DNA of 64,000 nt, taken from Platanthera guangdongensis. Lineage: Eukaryota > Streptophyta > Magnoliopsida > Asparagales > Orchidaceae. Shown piece after piece: positions 34,849 through 46,359 of this stretch. The translations under genes and the position numbers were made by a program. The notes under the pieces are model-generated. The model was not told the DNA's origin. It ran no database searches and was given only the letters and a program-made list of their open reading frames with translations. The DNA is taken from contig CM077151.1 of assembly GCA_039583875.1 (NCBI GenBank), forward strand, positions 117,715,519 to 117,779,518, written 5' to 3'. Within the stretch, counting starts at the first letter, position 1, and every line of letters starts with the position of its first letter.

Positions 34849-36150
34849 ATGGATGGACTCAACCTTACCCAAGAGGTGTCAACCCATCCTACTCCACAGG
34901 TTGCTGAAGACAGTGAAGAAGAAATTCAAGAGGAAGTGGCTGAACTTCCCTCAACAGCTAGTACCATTCCCCAAGAGGAATTAACTATAGAAGTTGTTGC
35001 TCAACAAACTCCACCAACTGATCTTGTCACACTTAGAGATCACCCCAGATCTCAAGTGATTGGAGACATTTCAGTAGGTGTACAGAAAAGGCATCAACTC
35101 AACAAGGACTTGATGCATGCCTATTTTCTATCTCAAATTGAACCTCTCACCATTCATGAAGTAGACCAAGATCCCCACTGGATCATTGCAATGCAAGAGG
35201 AACTAAATCAGTTTGAAAGATGTAGAGTTTGGAACTTGGTTCCAAGACCCCGTAACTACCCAGTTATTGGAACTAAATGGGTCTACAGGGACAAGTTGGA
35301 TGCTCAAGGTAACATTGTGAGAAACAAGGCTAGGCTTGTTGCTCAAGGCTACATGAAAGAGGAAGGAATTGACTATGAACAAACCTTTGCCCCTGTTGCA
35401 AGGTTAGAGGCCATAAGAATATTCCTTACCTATGCAGCTCACAAGAGATTCAAGGTCTACCAAATGGATGTCAAGAGTGCATTTCTGAATGGAGTACTTT
35501 AAGAAGAGGTTTATGTAGAACAACCTCCAGGTTTTATCTCTCCAACTCAACCTTCTTTTGTTTTTAAATTGCATAAAGCTCTCTATAGTTTAAAGCAAGC
35601 TAAAAGAGCTTGGTATGAGACCTTAGCAAGCTTTCTTTTAGAACATAAATTTACAAGAGGAACCATAGACATCATAAGGACCAAATATTATTAGTACAAA
35701 TATATGTGGATGACATCATTTTTGGGTCTACTGATCCCAAATTGTGCAAGAAGTTTGCTTACCTCATGCATTCTAATTTTGAGATGAGTAGCATGGGTGG
35801 GCTTTCCTACTTCCTTGGTCTCCAAGTGAAGCAGCTCCCAGATGGTATCTTCCTCTCCCAAGCTAAGTATGTTAAAGAGCTTATCAAAACGTTTGGGATG
35901 GGTGATGCTTCAGGGATGAAAACACCTATGGCTACAAATGCTGTTGTGGATTCTGATGCAGCAGGGAAACCTGTAGATCAGAAAAATTATAGGGCAATTG
36001 TTGGATCCCTATTATACCTAACAACTAGCAGGCTTGATATAATGTTTTCCACATGCCTTTGTGCTAGGTTCCAAGTGAACCAAAAAGAATCTCACCTTAT
36101 TTTCCTTAAACGAATTTTGAGATATATAAAGAGTTGCCCTAATCTAGGAC
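34849..36150 (+). pseudogene. S4 reverse transcriptase, broken
   Basis: This is a copia-type RT. The leading part (34849-35502) carries [18 protein letters not shown], then [20 protein letters not shown] and [14 protein letters not shown], and then a TAA at 35500-35502. The catalytic [10 protein letters not shown] is at about 35700-35729 with Y-V-D-D intact. The thumb follows with FLGLQVKQLPDG and SLLYLTTSRLDIMF. A frameshift lies near 35675. The extended N-terminal linker (34849-35150) is not conserved. Confidence 0.9.
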
Positions 36151-36656
36151 TCTAGTATCCTGCAGAGTCAGAATTTGACTTAACTGGATACTCAGATGCT
36201 GACTATGCTGGATGTAGAGTGGACAGGAAGAGTACCTCTGGAACTTGCCAGTTCCTAGGTATGAGACTTGTCTCCTGGTTTTGTAAAAAGCAGACAATCG
36301 TGTCTACATCAACTACAGAAGCAAAATACATGGCTGCTGGCAGCTGTTGTTCACACATGTTATGGATAAAAAATCAACTCCTAGACTATGGTGTCAACTT
36401 AAATAATTCAACATTATTTTGTGATAATACTAGTGCTATTACTATAGCACAAAATCCAGTTCATCACTCTAGGACTAAATATATTGAAATAAGACATCAT
36501 TTCATTAGAGATAATGTAGACAAAAAGAAAATTAACTTAATCCATATTCCAACTGACTTACAGAGAGCAGACATTTTCACCAATCCCTTGGATGAGAAAA
36601 CCCATCTGTTCTTTATAAATCAACTGGGAATGATTAATGGAGAAGAGTTAACCTAG
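36151..36656 (+). pseudogene. S4 RNase H
   Basis: The domain begins after a TAG near 36153 with TGYSDADYAGCRVDRKSTSG and runs to the pol terminus. Catalytic residues are visible: D in YSDADYAG, E in TTEAKY, D in FCDNTSA. HIEIRHHF-type (here YIEIRHHFIRD) and TNPLDEKTH segments close it. The 36219-36656 part is a clean open frame. The stop at 36654-36656 is followed at once by the palindrome array. Confidence 0.9.
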
Positions 36657-36667
36657 TTTCTGTCTGA

Positions 36668-36960
36668 ATTCGACGAATTTTCTAGAGTTCGTCGAACGGA
36701 GTTCGACAAAGTAGGGAAAGTCTGAGAGATTCTCGTCGATCGGAGATCGACGAATTCTCTATGTGGAAACAATTTTCGTCGACCGGAGTTCGACGAACCT
36801 TGTTTCAGAAGACATTTCGTCGAACGGAGTTCGACGAACTGTTTTCGATTCTTCTGGATGAGATCGACGAATTCTCTATCCATAATTTATTTCGTCGAGC
36901 TCAGTTCGAAGAACTTTTTCTTTTTCGTGGAACGGAGTTTATCGATTCATATTCTGAAAA
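36668..36960. repeat. TTCGTCGAACGGAGTTCGACGAA array between S4 pol and ORF3
   Basis: Six to eight imperfect inverted units occur, for example near 36690, 36735, 36775, 36820 and 36890, with arms TTCGTCGA and TCGACGAA around a short spacer. The rest of the 36657-37055 gap holds only the ORF3 leader. Confidence 0.92.
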
Positions 36961-37055
36961 TCCTATATCTAGGTTTTCTTCGACCTCCATCCTGCGCTTT
37001 TAGTTCATTTGCTCTTGATCGCCGTTTTTCTCAGTGCTTTTCTTGCAGGTCATCA

Positions 37056-39870
37056 ATGGCGATTCCCACATGAGCTTTGGTTGCGATGAAGTTTGATACT
37101 GGATTCGACATGGATTTTGAGTCTTTCCAGCATTCTGACCCCATTTTCCTCTATATCTTGGAATTGCTGGAAAAACTGAATCTGAAGGACTTCATGACCC
37201 GGAGAATTAAACTCCATGGAATGGAAATCAGAGAATGGGTGTATACATCTACGGTTTCTGCGAAAGATGTGCTGACATGCAACCTCGGGAGTCATGCTGT
37301 TCCGTTATCTCTTGCAATTCTTTCTGAAATATTTGGACTAGTAAATGGAGAAGATTACATGGAAATGGATTCTGAAGAGTTTGGTGACATGCTGAAGTTA
37401 ATGGGGTTCTCAGGAAGCAACCCTAACAAGCTATTGAAGAAGCAACTGTCTGCCGCGTACCAGTTTCTGGCAGACATTGTAGGAAAAGTGCTGATGGGCA
37501 AGCACTCAGCGCATGATTACATAACCCGCTCCCAATTTCTGGTTATGTGCGCTGTGGTGAATAAGAGACGTATCAACTAGGGCACAATCTTCTTTGAGTT
37601 AATCAAGAAAAAGAACAGTAAGAAAGAGGTCTGCTTCGGCAGAATTTTGGGAATTTTCCTCCAGGAGAAGGCTGCTGAATGCATGGTCTCCCCGACCATC
37701 TTCATATATGCCAGCAAGCGCCTCACATGCGCTCTATTTGGCAGGTGGGAGAGGACTATCTCCAAGCCCTCAAAGGCTTCTTCCTCTTCCATCCAAACTT
37801 TTGAGAGCACCAGAGTTGTAAAAGCCGCTTCCCACCATGCAGAAGAGGTCCTTCCATCTCCATCATCTCTTCCTGCACTTCCAGCCAAACAACTCCCCTC
37901 CTCTTCTATTCCTTCTACCACACCTAAATCTCCACCACATACTCATGTGCCTACTCCTCCTCCATCTCCACCACTTGACATTACCAACATTCCTACACCC
38001 CCAGCTTCACCTCATGAGACATCTATTCCTACACCTCCTCAGTCTCCTCTTCCCCCTCATCTGTCCTCCATTCCATCTTACACCATACCATCAGACACTA
38101 TCATGCCAGATGCCCCCATTCCATCTGTTATTCCTCCTTCCATTCCATCCTTTTCCCCTTCCCCATTTGATCCATCATCCATCATATCCTTGCTCACTCC
38201 CCTCATCAAATCTCTCATCCAAGAGGCAATTACACCTCTTGTGACCTCTATCAATAATCTATCTGCCCAGATTTCTACCCTATCTGCTGCCCCCTCTTCA
38301 TTCAGGGGCCTGGCTCCAGGTTCTCCTACACCCACGCAGGGGGAGATGCTCAGTGATGAAGTTGCAGCAGATGCAGATGCAGTAGCAGCAGTAGTCACAG
38401 CAGTAGTTCCCTCTACAATAGATGCAGATTCAGATTCAGATACAGAAATTTTGACAGATTTTGATTCTGAGATGATTGAGTTAATCATTTTATGGACACT
38501 GACATTGATTTGGATTTGTCAGTTGAGCAAATAAACCTGTTGGTGATTTCTATTTAAATCCCACAGTAAATTTGTCTGCTTTGTTGAAAAGTTTTGATAC
38601 TATTTTTGTACAGCTACCCTTTACTAAGCCACATTTGGCTATTGTACCCTACACCTCTCTACTAAGTCCAGCAGTTGCTAAGCAACACTGTGACAATTTT
38701 GCTATCTCAGCTTCAGCTTCCATCTCAGCTTCTAGTCCATAGGTCATTCCAGAAGAAATTTCAGCCCCCAGCATTGTTATGGATGACTCTCCCTTGCCAG
38801 ATTTGGATGAGCTTATTCTAGCTGATATAGAAGAGGAGAATAAGGCAGCAGCTGAAAGCTCTATCCCCATTGTTTCTGACTCCTGTGCAGTCCCCTCCTC
38901 TACTGTTGCTGATATTCCAGTTCCTGAACCTTCTGCCCCTCCTCCAGAAAAAGCTATTCTTTCTGATAAAGCTTTGAAAGCTTTGGATGCTCTTTATTAC
39001 ATCCCTCAGGGTTCTGATTCTGAAGATGATGATGATGATGACTCAGATGAAGATGCTGCCAGTAAAAAAAAGAAGATGTTAGCAAAGAAAAGGAAGGCTC
39101 CTCCTCCTCCAGCTCCCAAGCCAAATCTCACTACAGACACCCCTTATTATATTCTGCACAATGTTACTCCATACAAGGGAATGCCTGCCTGGATGTGGCT
39201 ATCCAAGAACCAACAGAAATAAAGAAAGAGAAGTAGGAGATATTCCCCTCCTCCAGTGCACAGATTCAGGAAGGATCCTCCTCCTCCTCCTCCAGCAGCC
39301 GGTGCCTCTGGCTCCTCTAGCTCCTAGAGATCTGCCCCAATGCAAACATATCAGAGACAATCAGGGAGATCTTCTGGAAGCAGCCAGTAGAGGCAGCTAT
39401 CCTCTTCAAGACATCAACATCAACAGCATCAGCAGCAGCAGCAACAAATTTCTGATGTACAGAAAGCTGAAAGTCCAAAAAGGCCTCTCTCTCCTCCAAT
39501 TCCTTTTGAAGATCCTGAAACTGCTAATACTGCAAAAATGGCCAGATTCCAGGAGTTAATTGGATTATCCTTGATTAATAAAGCAAAGGCTGAAGGCAAA
39601 GACACATCAGGACTTACAATAATGTCAAAGTACAGAATAGAAGAGCTGAAAAGGTTTGATAAAGGAAACAAGCTATTTAATGTTGATGACTATATGAAAC
39701 TTCATCCAGAAGCAGTTGTCCCCAGAGCAACATCATTGAATATTATTGGGGCAGCTGATATGACTATAACAAAGGCTCAGGATTTAGATCCCAAGAGAGA
39801 AATCATATTCAAAAAGCTAGGTGAGCAGACAACTGAAGACAAGTCCAAGCAGAAGAAGCCAAAGAAGTAA
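37056..39870 (+). pseudogene. S4 ORF3, proline-rich third ORF, broken
   Basis: This is the third ORF of this Sirevirus family. I place the start at 37056; TTTTCTTGCAG just before it (37040-37048) resembles a splice acceptor. TGA at 37071-37073 and TAG at 37578-37580 lie in the same frame, which runs to 38534. The N-terminal module contains QFLADIVGKVLMGKHSAHD, a counterpart of GKFLSEVVGKVILCKLGGHD in S2. A long proline-rich tract with TPPPSPP and TPPASPH repeats follows (about 37850-38130). After a frameshift, acidic and lysine-rich parts follow (38779-39222, 39538-39870). I see no signal peptide or convincing membrane anchor. Confidence 0.8.
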
Positions 39871-40062
39871 TTTTCTTGTTGTTTCAATTTCTGTCTGTTT
39901 TTGTTTTTCAAACTATGCTTTTGTTTAAACAAAGTTGTGTATATATATATCTGCTGCATGTGTTGGTAATTCTCTGCCAGATATATTTCCTTTCCTGCTT
40001 TGTTTTTCTTTTATTTTCTATTTTGAGTCTCTATTAGTGACCTCACCCAAATAGAGGGAGAT
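39871..40062 (+). other. S4 3' untranslated stretch with polypurine tract
   Basis: T-rich sequence follows the ORF3 stop. The tract AAATAGAGGGAGAT at 40049-40062 abuts the 3' LTR start and would prime plus-strand synthesis. Confidence 0.82.
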
Positions 40063-41667
40063 TGTTGGATCCCTAGTTGATTTGGGTTAGGTTCACTGAC
40101 TTAGGATGTGACCCATCATGTATAGCCAGGGTCAAAGTTGTGTCCTAGAGTCTAGGCCACGTCCTTAGGTTCACTGACTTTTGAGACTCCAGATTTAGAA
40201 GTTTTCAAGACTAAGTCAAGTGAGTTCGACGTTCGTCGAACTCAGCTCGACGAAAGGTGTTCTGCGCTCGACGATGGTGAGACATTTCTTGGTGCTGAGC
40301 TCGACGATCTTTGTTCTCTGTTCGACGAATGTTGAGGTTCTTCATCAAGCCAAATTCAGGATAACTTCAGAATTTTTCTAAGTCCAGCTTCAAGCTTTGG
40401 TCGACGAATTAGATTCTGAGCTCGATGAACTTGGACCTCAAGTTCTCAGCTTCTCAGGTCAACGAATGCAGTTCTCTGCTCGACGAATGATGAATCCCAG
40501 CTCGACGAATGAAGATTGTCTGTTCGACTAATGAAGATTGTCTGGTCGACGAACTTCAAACTCAGCTCGACGAACTCAAACTCAGCTCGACGAATTGTGT
40601 TCTTCGTTCGACGAATCCAGACTAGGTCATCTTTAGGTTTCCTGTCCCATTTCTTGGCGATGATTCCGGAGTTCTTAATGCCAGATCTTCTCGGAATGTT
40701 ACCGTTAGAACGCGCATTGACTATGGACGATTTCATGCCGTTTTTCCATGGGACAGTTGGGGAAATCATTGATTGTCACTTCCTTCCAAGGCCGACTACA
40801 ATTACTACTCAACATTCGAATTTTGAATGTTCTCAGTCAGACAAAAAGACATTGACAAAAAAAAAGGATCAAGCAGTAGAAAAAATCAGAATTACAGTAC
40901 AACAAGCAATACAGACAATCAGATAGAGACACTTAGATTGCACAGAAGAACAATCATACTGAAATCAAAAGTTCTACTGCAATCAGCCTGACTAGAGAAC
41001 ATTTTCAAGAAGAAGAAGAACAAACAATCATTATCAAGAGTCTTCTTCCTTCAACTCTACAGGACTACTTCAAAGGATAACAAATTTCAATCTGTCAAAG
41101 GAGTTCCTGAAACAAGTTCTGGTCCAGGCATTCTAGGTCTTGAAGACCTATCACCTTGAAGCAGTGCTCCAGCATTCCTAATTAATTGAAGATCTCAGGG
41201 GGAGCAAATTCTACTATAATCAATCCACAAGTCTTCTCAGCTGTTTTGAGAAAGAGAAGACACTATCTCTTTATTTCCAATTCCTGTACAGGGTTTTAAT
41301 TCCCTTCAAAATTATTCTGGTTGCAAGTCACCCTCCAAAACACTTGAGGTTTTGGTTTTTGAGCACCTGAACAAAAGCTCATTGGTGTCAGGCACCTGAT
41401 CAAAAACCTGAGTGGATTCCTACCAGGGTGGTAGAAGAGTGGATGTACCCAGGTTGGGGAACCACTATAAAATTTCTTGTGTCGTCTGGTTGCCCTTCTT
41501 TCTGACTTGGTTGTGTTGTTCTGTGATTGCTTAGTTTTGCTGTGCTTATTTATTTTATTTGTTGAATTGTTCACCTAGGATTACAACAAAAGTTGTAAAA
41601 ATTTGTAGTGAACACAATACTCTATTCACCCCCCTCTAGAGTATTTCAGATCTAACCTGCACTTTCT
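40063..41667 (+). repeat. S4 3' LTR (1,605 bp)
   Basis: It starts TGTTGGATCCCTAGTTGATT and ends GCACTTTCT. The 5' copy ends GCACTTTCA, so the last base has changed. It contains the array at 40225-40620 and the conserved block near 41457-41474. It has no extra 26-bp segment like that near 29700. Confidence 0.95.
40225..40620. repeat. Palindrome array in the S4 3' LTR
   Basis: It matches the 5' LTR array with scattered substitutions, many at CpG. GAGCTCGACGATC is at about 40297. Confidence 0.92.
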
Positions 41668-41672
41668 TACTC
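41668..41672. repeat. Target-site duplication of S4, right copy (TACTC)
   Basis: It is identical to 29583-29587. S2 integrase sequence resumes immediately after. Confidence 0.9.
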
Positions 41673-42696
41673 CCCCTGGACAGCAACTACCATTTTCCTC
41701 ATCCTGCTTTACAGTTGGATCTTCTCTGATAGTAAGCTGGTCTATCTTTTGCTGTATACCTGCGAAACTACAAGAAGTACTAGGCAACTCACTATTAATA
41801 AGTCTAGATTCATCAAATATGACATGGACAGACTCTTCTACAACTTGAGTTGCCAAATTGTAGACCCTATTAGCCCTACTATTGTTGTTGTACCCAACAA
41901 ATATCCCATCTTGGGATTTGGTAGCAAACTTAGTTAGGCGAGACTTGCAATTGTTAAGCACATAACACTTGCAACCAAAGATCTTAAAATAGGATAAGTT
42001 TGGTTTTCTGCCCTTCATAATCTCATAGGGTGTCTTTTTGTGGCTTTTGGTGATGGAAGCCCTATTGAGCACATGACATGCAATGTTTACAGCCTCAGCC
42101 CAGAAATATTCTGGGAGAGTAGTGTCACTCAATAGTGTTCTTCCAGCATCAATCAATGTCCTATTCTTTCTTTCAGCAATGCCATTTTGCTGTGGTGTTC
42201 TAGGTGAGGAGAATTCCTGATGAATCCCAAATTCTTCACACAAACTTGTCATACTTTCAGATTGGAATTCAGTTCCATGGTCACTTCTGATTTTGACCAC
42301 TGAACTATCTAATTCATTCAGAATTTGTTTGACAAAATTATAGAAGACATTTGGGGTTTCAGATTTCCGCCTCAGAAAGAATACCCATGAAAATCTAGAA
42401 TAGTCATCTACTACCAAAAAAGTGTAGACCTTCCTACCTAGACTATGAACTGGCATAGGACCAAATAAATCCATATGCAAGAGGTATAAGCACCACACTG
42501 AGTCTTTGGATTCTAGGCTATGAAAGGAGGATCTGGTCTGCTTGCCTTTTTGACAAGCTGAGCATATCCCATCCTTATAGCACTTAACTTGAGAACCATT
42601 CCTCACTAACTCTTTACTAAAGAGTTGGCCAATTGTCTTGAAGTTAAGATGAGCTAGCCTCTTATGCCATTTTGACACAATGAGAGGCTTTCTCAT
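41673..42696 (-). pseudogene. S2 integrase, catalytic core undamaged, 3' part cut by S4
   Basis: The minus-strand open frame begins near 42696 and carries KWHKRLAHLNFKTIGQLF, CSACQKGKQTRSSF, then D in HMDLFGPMPV, D in IRSDHGTEFQSE and E in NGIAERKNRTLIDAGRTLL. The C-terminal segment KGRKPNLSYFKIFGCKCY follows. The zinc and D-D-E residues are all present. The break at 42690 is a frameshift from the protease frame. The C-terminal region is split by S4 at 41667/41673; about 40 bases of the apparent open frame beyond that belong to the S4 LTR. Confidence 0.93.
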
Positions 42697-43096
42697 CAGC
42701 TACAAGAAAGATAAGAGAATTTTTATTCTCACACTCAAAGTTTATGCAATACACATTTCTATTTCTATAGCCAGTCAATATGACTTTTTGATCACTTGAC
42801 CTTTTGATATGACACCCATTCTTGATAAATGAAATGTCATATCCAAGATCACTCAGTTGACTAATGCTTATTAGGTTGTGTTTCAAACCCTTCACATAAG
42901 CCACTTGAGTGATAATGATTGAGTTGTTAGAGATGTTACCAAACCATTTGATTACTCCTTTTTCAGAACCACCAAAGATTACTTTTGGCCCATTCAGTAT
43001 TAGTGAGTAGTCCTTCAGCAATCCTCTTGATCTAGTCATGTGCCTGGAACATCCACTGTCCAAGTACCATATAGGGTTATGGCAACTTGGACTCAC
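42690..43096 (-). pseudogene. S2 aspartic protease
   Basis: An open frame with PIWYLDSGCSRHMTRSRGLL near 43010-43075 (D-S-G kept), then AYVKGLKHNLISISQLSDLG. It runs into the pre-integrase region and then shifts frame near 42690. Its start lies just 3' of the gag-terminal stop (43109-43111) and an acceptor-like TTTGTTGTAG ending at 43097. Confidence 0.88.
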
Positions 43097-45148
43097 CTAC
43101 AACAAAGATTACTTAACCTTAGAACACAAATGACTTTTGGGTCCTTGGTTCAAGTTAGCCTGAAACTTAACAAATCTTCCTGCAGCTCTTCTAATAGGTA
43201 GACTGCTATCCTTTCTGACACTGGTATTGTGCCAACAGTCTAAGGCATAATGGCCTATCTTGCCACAGCACCACCACTCATACTTATTATACCTCTTTTT
43301 AGGTACAATCTTAGCTGTATTGTTGGCAGCAGATCTTTTGTTTTGTGCTGGGGCTTTGCCTTTATTATTGTATTGGGCAGCCCATGCAGTTCCCTTAAAG
43401 CATAATCATGTCTTACCCTTTTGAGACACAAAGTCATCAATTAGGGGTAGGATAGATTTTGTCTTAGAGAAACTAGCCACTATCTCCTTTTATTTCTGAA
43501 GTCTATTTTCCAGACTTTTGATCTAATCATTTTTGAATGTGATTGTACCCATCTTAATAACAGTTATCTTTTTCAGCCTGACAATCTCGTTCATCTTCTG
43601 ATCCAGCAACTTATCTGAATCAGATGCAGCCAACTTAAGAGCTGCAATTTCCTTAGCCAGATTTTTGGCCAGGTTTTTGCTTCTCTTGAGTGCCTGCAAC
43701 AAATCCCCATATTCATCTATAAGATGATGAATATCTCCTTCAGATTCAGACCCATCCACATCTATTGATGCAGATGCATCTGATTCTGACCCAGTGAATT
43801 AATCAGAATCTACAGATGAACTTTTTACCTTATTGGGGCCAGGTTGATCCTGGCACTGGTTTACTTTAGACATATCCATCAGTCCTTTGCACTGATGGTC
43901 TTCTTGCTCATAGATAGATTCCAGTAATCTCAAGAACTCATTTTCTTCTTCTGTTGCAAATAGACCAATATAGGCCTCAGCCTCAGATTCTGACTTTGAA
44001 GTTGATTGATCTGTCCAACTTTTCTCTTTATTAGCTACGAAGGATTTCTCCTTCTTGCTCTTGTGCTGAGACTTCTTTTTATCAGTAGACTCCTTCCTTT
44101 TATCTGGATAGTCAGCCACAACATGTCCAGGTCTGTTGCAGCAATAGCAAATAATCTTTGATGTAGTTGACTTGCTAGGCTTTGTCCCACACCTGTCCTT
44201 CCTGGATGATTTCCTCTTCTGATAATAGTCATCCTTGGACTGAGATGAGGATGGCTTAGATTTAAACTGCTTCTTCTTTAAGAATCTCTGAAATTGCCTT
44301 GTGAAAGTTGCAAAGTCTTCATCAGAATTACTGCTGTCTGAACTATGATTATCAGAATTTTCTGAGATCACTTCTGCAGATTTCTTAGGAGAAGATGGGG
44401 ACTTCCTCCTATTCTTCCTTGTGGATTCTACCTTGAAGGCCACTGACTTTTCTCTAGAGTAAACCTTTGTATTCTTATCTTCCTCCTTTCTGGCCATCAG
44501 CTGCATCTCATAAGACAGCAATTTGCCAAACAGCGTTGAAGGTGAAATTTCTGCTAGTCTAGCCACTTCCCTTATGGCACAGATCTTTGTATCCCAATCC
44601 TTAGTCAAAGACCTAAGGAATTTGTCATTCAGCTCATATATACTGAAGATTCTTCCATAGTACATTAGTTCATTTACAATTCTGTAGAACTTCTTATAAC
44701 ATTCAGTTATACTATCAGACTTGGCTTGTCTGAAACTCTCATACTCTTGATTAAGCATATACTTTCTATCTTGCCTAACCTCTTCAGAACCCTCCATGTA
44801 GACAACCAATGGGTCCCACATCTCCTTGGAGGTTTTGTAGTGAATCAGATTCTGGAATGTTGAGTCATATATGGCACTCACTATAATATTCTGTGCTCTT
44901 TTATCCATTGTAGCCAAGATGATCGCATCCTTTGTCATTTCTGAAAAATCCTTAGGAGTCCTATGATTAGCATCAAGAACAGAAACCTTCATTGGAACAT
45001 ATGGTCCTTCATGAACTGTTATATAAATTCTAGGATCAGATGCCTCCATAAATAGTCTGACCCTTTCCTTCCAAATTCCAAAGATTTTCTTCATGCAGAT
45101 AGGCAACTTCATTGAACCAAGTTCTTTATGGTTTTCTCCTGAACCCAT
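43097..45148 (-). pseudogene. S2 gag, first 449 codons open
   Basis: The frame from 45148 (MGSGENHKELGSMKLPICMK) is open to 43799. It covers the UBN2-like domain with IWKERVRLFMEASDPRIYIT and YKKFYRIVNELMYYG. The nucleocapsid knuckle CYCCNRPGHVVADY near 44120-44160 has tyrosine in place of the last zinc cysteine. A stop then separates a tail in the same frame (43523-43759). A second knuckle-like WWCCGKIGHYALDC lies at about 43245-43285. Gag ends at the TAA 43109-43111. It is the longest undamaged gag frame here, but the tail is broken. Confidence 0.9.
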
Positions 45149-45210
45149 CTTCTTTAACTTATTTCTGTCTTACAGATCTTACTCATACTGTTAAGTCTTT
45201 CTTTGAGTAA

Positions 45211-45226
45211 CCTCCCTCTGATACCA
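45211..45226 (-). promoter_or_regulatory. S2 primer-binding site
   Basis: On the minus strand it reads TGGTATCAGAGGGAGG, two bases from the 5' LTR end at 45229. It is complementary to initiator tRNA-Met. Confidence 0.92.
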
Positions 45227-46216
45227 CTTGAAAGAATTGGTTCCTAAACACCTAAAGGGGGGGTGAATAGGTGTAATTCCTTTTTCTTCTAAGACAGAAC
45301 TTTTAATAGAGTTATTTAACAAAAACAGATAGTTCTACAGCTATCACAGCACAGAAATAATAATACCACACACATTCACAGATTGCACACTGATTTATAG
45401 TGGTTCCCCAAGGTCTGGGTACATCCACTTTCCCCCTTTCGCCTATCTAGCAGTGTGGTAGATTCGGCCTAACTTCTTTCCTTCTAATCAGATCCTCAGA
45501 TCTTACAACTCAGAACCCAAACAAGGCTCCTACAACTCAGAGTGAGTCCATACTCCTACAGCTCAGGCAATCTGCCCTACCTTAGCCTTCAATAAGGCCT
45601 ACAACTCAGAGATCAAAATCTCCTACAAGTCAGGCTCACAGCCCTACCTCAGCCTTCAGCAAGGCCTACCACTCAGAGAACTTATCTCCTACAACTCAGC
45701 ATTTATAAATCAGGCTTACAACTCAGATCTTAAAAGATCCTACAGAAAATAGATGTTAATTATAAATCTACCACCACCCTGGTTGAGAGAGAAAGGATGA
45801 ATGGTTTCTTGATCAGTTCTTGAACAAATCTGATGATAGAGATCAACCTGTCTTAGCTTTCTTCAAAGCTTCTTGAATCTGAACACAGTAGAGTTGATCT
45901 CCTTTGAAGTCGATCTACAATCAGCTTCTTTCTTGAAATTCAGAAATCAATCTGAATTCTCCTTGGCAGACTAGTTCAGAATCTGCACTTAAGAGACTTA
46001 TTGATTTAAGTCCCTTTCTTCACTTGAATAGATGGAGCTCTCTCTCTCCAAATTCTTCTGAAGATTCTTCTGAATTCTTCTTTTAATTCTCTTGACAAAC
46101 TCTGAGTAGATCCCCACTTGAGAATGTCTTCTTAGATCTTCTGTTGAAAATCTTCTTCTATATGTTATTGTGTATCTCTATATGTGTAACTTAATTTCTT
46201 TTGTTGATAGAGAATG

Positions 46217-46228
46217 TCTTTATATAGA
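46217..46228 (-). promoter_or_regulatory. S2 TATA box (5' LTR)
   Basis: The minus strand reads TCTATATAAAGA, about 130 bases downstream of the palindrome array. The same is found at 24617-24628. It is a likely core promoter by sequence. Confidence 0.65.
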
Positions 46229-46359
46229 CTTTCTCCATGGTAACCGGCTGATCCGGTTTCTAACAAACTTCTGACAGCTCTGACAGCTTCAGTAGACCGG
46301 TTGGTTATGGCAGCTGTCAAGTCTTCCAGTCATTTCTTGAAACTCTGTCTCTGTCGGCA

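Larger units (their letters stand above)
29588..41667 (+). mobile_element. S4: full-length Sirevirus-type element (12.1 kb) nested in S2
   Basis: The plus-strand order is 5' LTR 29588-31220, primer site 31223, gag, protease, integrase, RT, RNase H, palindrome array, proline-rich ORF3, polypurine tract, 3' LTR 40063-41667. TACTC duplications flank it. The order integrase before RT makes it Ty1/copia, and the third ORF makes it Sirevirus-type. It differs clearly from S1-S3 in gag and ORF3, so it is a separate family. Confidence 0.96.

Noticed and set aside
37837..38244. 135-aa histidine- and leucine-rich frame
   Set aside because: Out-of-frame shadow of the proline-rich part of S4 ORF3.
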